Positions 55,313-64,000 of a stretch of DNA of 64,000 nucleotides are shown one piece after another (position 1 is the stretch's first letter; each line of letters opens with the position of its first letter). This stretch comes from Elymus sibiricus. Its lineage: Eukaryota > Streptophyta > Magnoliopsida > Poales > Poaceae. A model generated the notes under the pieces. It was not told where the DNA came from. It saw only the letters and a list, made by a program, of their open reading frames with translations, and made no database searches. The stretch covers positions 242,698,166-242,762,165 of the forward strand of contig CM077666.1 of NCBI GenBank assembly GCA_039707655.1, given 5' to 3'. A program made the translations under genes and the position numbers.

Positions 55313-57888
55313 ATGATCGGTCAGATGACGAAGTGCCGGCGCAGGAAGCTCTACATCGATGACGTAGGCTGGGGCCCCAAGGCCGACTCGATCGAGTCAG
55401 GATACCGTGTCCCCTTCGGCAAGATCCACGTCTTCATCGGCACCATCGGCGAGTCAGGACCAGAGTCGGACGATGCCGCCGGGTCAGTCGAAACAGCTCA
55501 CCGTGCTCAAGTCGGCCCAGCTAGAGCCGGCCGGACCCATGCTTTCGTCGGCCATGCAAGGAGTGGATCTGGCGAACAACTCCATGTTTGGTGGAGACAC
55601 ACTCGTCTACTCCGACGACGAGACATCGGTTGGAGATACTGAGTCCATCCTTCCACTTTTTGATGAGAAGTTGGGAGGTTACTCTGATGATGAGGTTTTC
55701 CCAGAGTCTTGTGAGCCGACTCACTTCGCGCCGGTCTATATGGCGGGGAACCAGCAGTAGTCTCATTATGATCAGGATGGACGTTTGACCACATACCCGT
55801 CCAGGAATCGTGACCCGGCTGATGCCGCGTCAGGAAAAAATCTCACAGCGGCTGGTTCAGAGGCTACCGACTCTCAGAAAATGGGGACACAGGAGCTTAC
55901 CGAGATGATGACTACCCTTGGGACGCTCTTATCGAAGCCAGTAACTACTGAGAACGTGGAATCACGCAACGCAGAAATTACGAAGTGTCGCGGGCAACTG
56001 GCCAAGATTCAGGAGGATATCAATGCAGAGAACGCGCGTATGGTGGAGACACAGGCCCATATCCTCAGCGAAACCAGACGTTTGGAGGCAGAGGCACTTC
56101 ACCTCGGTTTCCTTCAGAACGAGTCGGAGGCAGTACACCGGAGGAGGGACCAGAGCCGACTTCCAGCGAATATTGAGCCGGCGCGGTTGTTTGGCACACC
56201 GCGTGACATGCTTGCTCCGGCAAACCTGGGGACTGGTACTAGAACGCCGGGCGTAATACCTGTCATACCCCAATTGACTCAGAACATCCCTCCCAGTGCG
56301 GCTCAGCAGCAACAGTTACCGGTCAGCAGCCACCGGTCTAATACCCGCCGCATCGCTTCCAGATACCACCTGGGCATTATTCCAACCCAGTCGATAACGT
56401 GCTGGCAGCGACTCATAATTTAGCTGTGATTCCAATCGAGGGGAACAGTCTAGCGGAGATTGAGGCCAGGAATGCTATTGCGATGTTGAAAACAGCAGTC
56501 GAATTACTCTCACAGTCAACACCGGCTCCATTCTACTCCTCATCCGAGTCGCAGTAGGAGCAGACATGGCGAATCACCAGCAGTCTCCAGTAGAGCACAA
56601 CGCCGAAGGGCGCAGCAGCCACTTCTAGATCAACCGCAGCCTGTGGTCCCAAACACACATGCGATTGTCGACGCTGCTCGCGCTCTACGGGGGACAGGGG
56701 CATGAAACACGGGAGTAGCATATGCTCAACCTGTAGTGCAACCCCCACCCGCCTCAACCCAACCAGTAGTCTGTACTACTGGGATAACCAGACGAACCAT
56801 CGGAACTCCATGTTTAGTTCCGGCTCTCCGGGATGCACGCATGCCTCTGGATTTCAAAGGTCCTCGCAAGGTGCCCAATTATACAGCTGATTTGGAGCCG
56901 GCCGAGTGGATTGAAAGTTATGAGCTAGCCATGGACATGATGGAAGCTAGTGATGCTGTATGTGCTCGATACTTGCCCTTGATGTTGGAAGGGCCAGCAC
57001 GTACATGGTTGAAAAACCTGCCTGCGAATTCAATCAACACATGGGAGGAGCTGAAGGAGTGCTTCATCAAGAATTTCCAGGGAACCTGCAAGCGTCCATG
57101 ATTTAGAGCATTGTGTTCAGTGTGATGATGAGTCTGCACATCACTGGTCATGCCGTGTCGCAGAGATTACCCACTCCTTGGATAGCATCACAGCTCAGCA
57201 AGCTGTCCTTATCCTGGAAAGAAACTACAGATTCCAACCTTTGGTCCAGAAGCTTGGGCGTCTCAAAAGGAAGGTCAAGGATATGGGCGATCTTATGGAT
57301 GTTTTAACCCAGTATGCCGAATCAGATAACACAAAGGATCCAACTTCCGATGATGAGAAGTCTGGCAAGGGCAAGAAAAACGGTGGCAAGGGTCATCAGC
57401 AGAACAACGGTAATGGAAACAACAACAACAATTATAAGCACAAGAATCATGAGGGAAGCTCTGATTTTATTGCCAATACCAACACTGGTTTCAAGAGCTA
57501 GCGTCAGAGCAACAACTCTAGGAAGCCCTTTTCTGGTAATCGTCCTCGTAGTTACGAGGAGGCTCTCAAGGGTCTGTGTGCAAAGCATAGTTTTGATGGT
57601 AAGCCGGCCAACTGCTTCATTATGCAGGAATTCAAGAATCAAGTTTTTCAGAATAACCACAATGGTGGTGACAATAATGGACATCTAGGAAACCCTAGAC
57701 CCGGCGGCTCTGGGGCTGGTTTCCAAGGAGCCGGCTCTCATGGTCCTTATTCTGGTGCCGGGTTCCAGGGAAACACCGGTCAGGGATCCGGGTTTCAAGG
57801 GGCTGGCAATGGTGGAGGTAACAATCAGCGCAGTAACCAAGGAAATCAGAATCAGGGGAAACGGACAAGGCTCCTCGCGACTCCCTAG
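55313..57888 (+). pseudogene. gypsy gag, decayed (stops and frameshifts)
   Basis: A start is likely at 55313 (MIGQMTKCRRRKLYIDDVGW); the frame slips near 55480. Next come a stop at 55758, a long coiled-coil-like part (RNAEITKCRGQLAKIQEDIN), more breaks between 56400 and 56730, and then the gag core at about 56836-57100 (MPLDFKGPRKVPNYTADLEP, then ARTWLKNLPANSINTWEELK), which matches the Retrotrans_gag family. After another slip a linker rich in G, N and K follows, with GAGFQGAG-like repeats (about 57710-57830). No zinc knuckle with all Cys residues, and no pol, is reached before the LINE starts. The last residues before the stop at 57888 may already be LINE sequence. Confidence 0.8.
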
Positions 57889-58027
57889 GTGACTCCCTAG
57901 GCGACTCCCCTAGACCCTTGCACCAGTGGCCACTCCGGCCCCAGCGGCCACCTTCCTGCCGCCGGCTACTCCGGCAGTGGCAGCCACCCTCTGGATCTTT
58001 TCTGGGAGCCTTCGGTTGGAGGTGATC

Positions 58028-61000
58028 ATGGAGCCTCCTTCCCTCAACTTTGCTAGAGGTAAAGAGTTCCAACTTGCTATGAGGGAGAAGTTTGGTCATC
58101 CAATGGTGTTCTCGCCTGGTTTTCATCAAAGGGAGTTTGTGCTGGTTGTTTCATTCTGTCGTGCTTGTTTTCGTCTGGATTTCCACATAGTGAGCATTGC
58201 TTTGCAATCATGTTTTGGTGGTTATCCATAAGGATTTCGTGTGCAACATCTGAGGGAAAGGTCCTTCAAGTTTTCTGTTGCCTCTAAGGTAGTGGGTTTT
58301 GAGATCTATAATCATGGTCGTATTGTTGAAAAGGATTTTGAGATGGTGTTTAGTCTCTGGGGAGAGGGTGGCCCGAATTGGCGTCGTGAAGAGTGTTTGT
58401 TCTACCAAGAGGAAGAAGACTCTTGGACAGTTGTCAGACGTGCAGGTGGCTCGCCTGTGCGGGTTCATGGCACGGTGGTCACCAGCGATGATCGCCGGCA
58501 ATCTGTGTTCCGAAGGTTGACTAACGGCCCCGAGTCTTCCGTTAACAGTGTTACTAGGAATAATGCAAATCTTAATGTGGCTCATAATGTTGAGGGAGAA
58601 ATCTCAGCCCCAGGATGGGTAGGCGCCAACCGTGCATGTTCAAATGGGGGCTTTAATTGTTATGCATGCGGGTGGGCTGGTCACTTCGCTAAAGATTGCA
58701 CAGTGCTGCGGTTAACAGGGCTTTATCCATTTCGTCATTTTGAATCGTTCAAAAGCCCACCGGAGGAGGCCTGGGATTCAGAGGCTGTCAGTGATTGATT
58801 TGCTTCTTGCGGCCCAGCCCATGAGCCACCGATTGTTTCCTCTTTTAGAGATCTTTGTGCGGGGTCTTTTCCTAATTTCCAGCCGAAATTGGCACTTACC
58901 TCCTCGGCTTCCCCTCCCAGTGGCTCTGCTCTTCAACAGTGCTCCAACCCCTCTGTCTCGACTAGCTCACTCGGGCAATCGAGGGTTTCTGCTTCCATGG
59001 CGAATATCCCCATTGATCCCCGACCCTTTGTGCCGCATGGGTTTGAAATCCAGCACATTGAAGGTCACAATAGTGTGGCGAGGGTAGTTCTTCCACATCG
59101 GCATCGGCGGCACGAAGACTGGACCATTGCCACCATCCACCCGCTTCCTGTGGATGCGCCGTTCCCCAATGTAAGAGATGTTCTTGAAGAGTTCATTGTT
59201 GTTCATAAGCGTCTTGGTCTTAGGGATATCCAACGCCACCCGATTGGGGAGGCGTACGTTCGGTTGACACATGTCAGAGACAGACAAGCTGGTGTTGGAT
59301 AGTCCGCATGAGTTTGGGGATGTTTTCATTTCTTTTGGAAAGCATGATGAAGGCAGGAGTTGTAGGAGGATGTACTTCAATCGCACTGTTTGGCTGATGC
59401 TCACGGCTGTTCCTTTTGATTGCCGAACCACTGAAGATCTAGTCCATGCGGTCAGTCGCTTTGGAAGGTTGATTTCCTGGGAAAAAGAAGATGAACACAT
59501 GGGACGGATTTTGGTCAAAGCAAGAGTGATGAACCTGGAAATTATTCCTAAGAGTATTCAGGGGTCTGAGGGAGATGAGTTCGAGGAAGATGGGTGGTCC
59601 TCTTCAGTGGAGGTCCTGATGAGTGAGCTTCTCGGGGGAGGCCCGGCGGATGAAGACCCAATCCCTCCAGAGGATGTTGATCCGCACCCCCTGCCTGAAA
59701 ATGTTGTTGTGGCACCAGGATTTCACCAAGATGCACTGAATAATGAAGTGGACGAGCAAGATGAGCAAATGTGGGAACAAGATGAGAATTGGGCCCAATA
59801 GCAACCTCTGCAGCACAATGAGGCTCTGCACAACCTGCTGGATGCAGTGCAGCAGGAAGAATTAGCTTGGGCGGATGGTGAGGAGTTACTTCCCGAGAAC
59901 AGTGGCAATAGTAGTCTCACTTCTGATATGTCTTTCTCTGAGGGGGATAATGCCAATCACATGAATGTCCTTGCTCCCTTCATGGAGGTGGAGCAACAGC
60001 AGATTTTGGTTGCACCCATTGTGGCCCTCTAGTGGATGGGGATCTTGGTGTTGGTATGCAATATATCATGCAAGCATATCCATCAGATGATGAAGATGAG
60101 CTTCCTGTCCAAGGAGCTGCTGCAGTCCCTCCTATTGCTGCAAATCAGGAAGCTGTTGCAGTGGTTCAGGTTACTGCTATTAGCAATGCTGCCAATGAGG
60201 TTCAAGCTATAGTTGAGTCAGTAGAGTTGCAGCCTGTGGGGATTATACCTAATGATAATGCGATGGCTGTTAATGCTGCTGAGGGAGAGTTTGAACTGCC
60301 AATAGCTCCCACGAGGTCTGAGAATGTTGTCCTTCCTGTTGCTGCTCTGGAGAACTGAGTTGCTGCAGTGGATCCAATCAACACAGACTTTGCAAATCCT
60401 GTGGGGGCACTGTCAGAAGAGCATGTGAACACTGTAAGAGGAGGTCTGAGTGCTGTGAAAAATTTAGAGGGGCTGCCAATGGAAAGCAAAGGTACTTGGA
60501 AGGGTCAAATACAGGAACATTTCAATTTTGCTCCTTCTCTTTTGGGTCTTAAAAATATTCAACTCTCTGCTGTGGCTAATAAAGAAACTTCTCTTTCTGA
60601 AGAAGGACTGCTATTGTGGAAGAAGCATTTTGCAGCAAAACCCAAGGAAGGCAGCAACATCTTTTCAATTAACATTCCAGTAAGTTGGTTTAATTTCATA
60701 GTGCACCTTCTGATGACACCAGATAAATTTGGATGGACAATTCACATGCTTAAATCTCCTCTCTGGTAACTTTTAACTGAAATTGATGGAAAGGAAGAGG
60801 TGGTATCATTTCATATTCCTGACAAATGTTCCTCTACCCAGGCTCCTATTTGCCAGCAGTTTGTTGCAGATGTGGCACAAGAGTTGGGACCTAACAAGGA
60901 GAATGCTGGTGATTCATCTAACCAGCAAGATTCTGCTCTTCTCCAACCATTTGATGTGGAAAATACAAAGAAGAGAAGTGGAGGGAAGACCCCACTAGTG

Positions 61001-61273
61001 GAAACTGAGGTAAGAAGGAGTGACAGAATTACGAAAGATAACAATGGTTTTAGAAGAGGTTCTTGTACTGATCATAAATGACTGCCTTGCAATGCTGCTC
61101 CCCCCATTGCTCAGAAAACTGTAGTAAAAAACCTCACTGCTTCTTTTTGCAAGGTGGTTGACTTGGAACTTGAGGAGATGCTCTCAAAGAAACCAAAAAG
61201 GAAAACTGGAGTGGAGCTGGCCAAGATGAACTTGGTCAAAGGAGATGATGAACAAACCTCTGGATCCCAATGA
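58028..61273 (+). pseudogene. LINE ORF1 (nucleic-acid-binding protein), several stops and frameshifts
   Basis: It starts MEPPSLNFARGKEFQLAMRE at 58028 and reads in one frame to about 59290 with stops at 58229 and 58796. It then moves to a second frame (stops at 59799 and 60030) and a third from about 60032 (stops at 60356, 60767 and 1079 bases into the 60-kb block, at 61079), ending at 61271-61273. A CCHC knuckle lies at 58658-58699 (CYACGWAGHFAKDC). The middle part has an RNA-binding-like domain (HPLPVDAPFPNVRDVLEEFI and later YFNRTVWLMLTAVPFD). The C-terminal part has RRSDRITKDNNGFRRGSC, a pattern I know from cereal LINE ORF1 proteins. About 1080 codons in all, long for ORF1. It would bind element RNA. 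Confidence 0.72.
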
Positions 61274-61525
61274 TGTGGTCCTTCTGCTATGATGTTGTCT
61301 GGAGGGGAACTTCTAGGTGTTACCCAACTTGCACCACTTTTGATTGTAATGGACTGTTATGTAATGCTTGGCACTCTGTCACTTGTAAACTTAGTTTTAT
61401 GCTGGACATCTGTTACTTGATGATGATGAATATTGCTAAGTTCTGCTTGGGTTATGTGCTCTTCCTCTTTAATGTGGGTCAGGGGATGGTTCCTGGCCAA
61501 TGGCTCTATATTATCTTGTTTTCTT

Positions 61526-64000
61526 ATGAATACCACAAATAGAAGTTGGAATATTCTCAATTGGAACATAAGAGGCATTAATTCTGAAGATAAATGGCTT
61601 GCTCTGGGACAGAAAATTGAAGAAAGTGCATGTTCTATTCTGTGTTTGCGAGACTAAAAGAGAGGATTTTGATACATCATACATCAGAAAATTTTGCCCT
61701 CCCAGATTAAACAAATTTGCTTTCATCCCTTCCATTGGTGCTTCTGGTGGATTACTTGTTGCCTGGAATGGTTCTCTGTTTGATGGTGAAGTGATCTCAC
61801 AAAATAGATTTTCATTATCCCTCCAATTTACTAGTTTACAATCTCATCAATCATGGATCCTCTCCAACATTTATGGGCCTTGTGTGCATGAGGATAAGCT
61901 AGAGTTTATTAACTGGTTCTACAACATTCACATGCCTGTGGACACTGACTGGATTATAATGGGGGATTTCAACTTCATTAGGGCTCCCACTGACAGAAGC
62001 AGACCAGGAGGGGATGTCAATGAGATGCTGCTTTTCAATGAAGCAATTAGTCATTTGGGATTGATTGAATTACCACTACAAGGTAGGCAGTCAGCTGGAG
62101 TAACATGCAGGAAAACCCCTTGCTGGTTAAACTTGATTGGTTTTTTACTTCTGCATCTTGGATGACCTACTATCCAGACTCTACTATGCTTCCCCTAGCC
62201 AGACCAATTTCAGACCACCCTCCTTGTGTGATTAAAATTGGCACTAATATTCCTAAGGCTAGGGTTTTTAGATTTGAGAACTATTGGTTACATCACTCAA
62301 CATTCAAAGAGGTGGTCTCTGCAGCTTGGAACATCCCTGTGGGTAATTTGGATGCTGCCAAAAGCATTAATGCTAAGTTCAAAAACCTCAGGAGGGCATT
62401 CAAACAATGGGCCAGAAATTTGTCTTGTCTTAAAACCCAAATTGCTGCTATCAATGAAGTGATTTTTCTACTGGATTTTTTTGAGGAATTCAGAGACTTG
62501 GGGGACTTTGAATGGAAATGCAGAATAATTCTAAAGGAACACCTACTTACTCTGCTCAAGAATCAAAAGATATACTGGAAACAAAGGGGGGAAATTAAAG
62601 GGGTTAAGTTTGGGGATGAGAACACAAAATTCTTCCACACAAAAGCTTCCATAAATCATAGGCACAATCACATTGCAATTCTTCAGAATGAAGATCATGT
62701 TGAGATTTCTGATCATGCAGGAAAAGTAGCCATACTTTGGGAAGCTTTCAAAAAAAGAATGGGTACTTCTGAGAAAACTACAATGCATTTTGATCGACAC
62801 TCACTTTATGATTCACAAATTGAGGCTTCTGTGTTTGAAAATTTGGAACAACCCTTCACTGAAGATGAGATCACAGGAGTGGTTAATGAGCTCCCTAATG
62901 ATAAATCTCCATGTCCAGATGGATTTAATAACGAGTTCTTCAAATCTTCCTGGGATATTATAAAATAGGACATCATTAGGCTGGTGCATGCTTTTTATGA
63001 AGGCCAGATTTCCTTGGAAAACATCAACACTTCATACATCACTCTCATCCCTAAGGGGCCTTCTCCTATCACAGCAAATGATTTCAGACCTATATCTCTA
63101 CTAAATTGCTGTCTCAAGCTCATCACTAAATTGCTGGCCAACATACTTCAGAAGGTGATCTTACAAATGGTCTACATCAATCAATATGGTTTCCTCAAAG
63201 AGAGATCTATACATGACTGCCTGGGTTGGGCTTTTGAATACCTCCATCAATGTCATAAATCAAATGAAGAAGTGATTGTCCTGAAGTTAGATTTTGAAAA
63301 GGCATTTGATATAATTGAGCATCAGGTAATTTTGGACATCCTGAGAGCAAAGGGTATTGGCCCAAGATGGATTGGGTGGATTAAAATGTTATTTACCTCA
63401 TCCTCCTCTGCTGTAATGCTGAATGGTGTACCTGGAAAAAAGTTCTACTGTCTTAGAGGACTAAGGCAGGGGGCCCCCTGTCCCCACTGTTATTTGTGCT
63501 GGCTGCAGACCTTCTACAATCTGTGCTCAACAGGGCCATGAACTTGGGACTTCTGTCATCACCTCTGCAAGTGGCGTCATGCCCAAACTTCCCAATTGTG
63601 CAATATGCTGATGACACACTAGTTCTTCTGCAGGCTGATGCTAAACAACTTCATTTTCTCAAAGCCCTACTCAATACTTTTGCTGATGCCACTGGTCTAA
63701 AGGTTAACTACAACAAATCAATCCTCATTCCCATCAACATTTCCGAGGAGAGAGTGGAAATGCTAACAAACACTCTCAATTCCAAAAAAGATGCTTTCCC
63801 CTTTAATTATCCTGGCATGCCTTTGGGTCTGCACAAACCAACTCTAGAACAATGTCTGCCTTTAGTTAATAGAGTGGCAAAAAAATTAGTGGGTTTGTCT
63901 ACTTTCATGACACTTGCTGGAAGATTCCTACCGGTAAAATCTGTGTTGAATTCCTTAATCATTTACTTCTTGGGCTGTTTGGATGTGCCAGTAACAATCA
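61526..64000 (+). pseudogene. LINE ORF2, endonuclease and reverse transcriptase, incomplete at the window edge
   Basis: Starts MNTTNRSWNILNWNIRGINS at 61526 (the AP endonuclease opening NWNIRG). A frame slip near 61650 leads to CVCETKRE (catalytic E), FIPSIGASGGLLVAWN, and MGDFNFIRAPTDRSRPGG. Another slip near 62100 leads to MQENPLLVKLDWFF, the end of the endonuclease, then the linker and RT: a stop at 62966, YITLIPKGP, NDFRPISLLNCC, KLDFEKAFD, GLRQGAP. A one-base loss near 63478 moves the frame again. The catalytic YADD follows at 63604-63615 and the frame is open to the window end. Endonuclease would nick the target and RT copy RNA there. The many slips make this copy inactive. Confidence 0.87.

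Larger units (their letters stand above)
39671..57885 (+). mobile_element. gypsy-type retrotransposon with tRNA-Lys primer site, 5' part, heavily nested
   Basis: Its 5' LTR ends CACGACA at 55236, followed by a tRNA-Lys primer site and a decayed gag. The LTR is split by the Sabrina-like copy at 39736-54737 (AGGCA on both sides). The left end is placed near 39671 (TATTGGGGATG, perhaps a mutated TG start) but is not certain. Its pol and 3' LTR are not in the window: from about 57886 the sequence is a LINE. Confidence 0.7.
57886..64000 (+). mobile_element. LINE (non-LTR retrotransposon, plant L1 type), 3' end outside the window
   Basis: It contains ORF1 with a zinc knuckle, then ORF2 with endonuclease and RT, no LTRs and no primer site. 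The 5' end is placed near 57886 by the end of the gag homology and by a short GACTCCCTAGG tandem (three copies, about 57884-57913). The poly(A) end and target duplication are not in view. It is inserted in the tRNA-Lys gypsy in the same direction. Confidence 0.88.

Overview
This window is intergenic DNA from a large, transposon-rich grass genome, most likely a Triticeae cereal (wheat, rye or barley type). I infer this from the LTR ends, the primer-binding sites and the protein types. No host gene is supported anywhere in it. Almost every base belongs to a retrotransposon inserted into an older retrotransposon. Six insertions have 5-bp target duplications I could read: GCCCT, GGGTG, ATTGT, AGGCA and AGAGG on both sides, and AGGAG on the right side only.

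Left half (1-34.9 kb). A Ty3/gypsy chromovirus-type element on the + strand (pol with chromodomain, 1-3558; 4.1-kb 3' LTR) ends at 17269. Its LTR is split by a complete 9.5-kb minus-strand element (7176-16704, Sabrina-like by memory) that encodes gag, an aspartic protease-like domain and an Athila ORF1-like protein, but no reverse transcriptase or integrase. The gypsy itself sits in a Ty1/copia element (17270-19799, minus), which sits in a second copia RT region (19800-21011). That second copia is split by a complete 7.5-kb non-autonomous element (21012-28532, minus) coding only an acidic protein of unknown function. From 28619 to 34894 lies a related non-autonomous element, itself split by a 4065-bp solo LTR (29272-33336) of the same broad family as the first gypsy.

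Middle (34.9-39.7 kb). This is a mosaic of LTR fragments, ending in a decayed two-exon gene (38437-39695) of the 'putative gypsy type transposon' kind, with a TATA box and an intron still visible.

Right half (39.7-64 kb). A gypsy-type element with a tRNA-Lys primer site (5' LTR about 39671-55236, decayed gag 55313-57888) carries in its LTR a second copy of the Sabrina-like element on the + strand (39736-54737). That copy is split by a repeat-rich, almost non-coding LTR element (45456-50847). From about 57886 a LINE (ORF1, then endonuclease and RT ORF2) runs off the window end.

How the parts work together: three non-autonomous types share LTR termini and a tRNA-Asp primer site, as expected if one unseen autonomous relative mobilises them. 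They also share GC-rich hairpins and repeated polypurine-like motifs, which are the most interesting unexplained structure here. Most coding regions carry premature stops, many of the C-to-T kind expected in methylated, silenced repeats. The clearest open frame is the Athila-like ORF at 10674-11696. Family names come from memory and were not checked against a repeat library.
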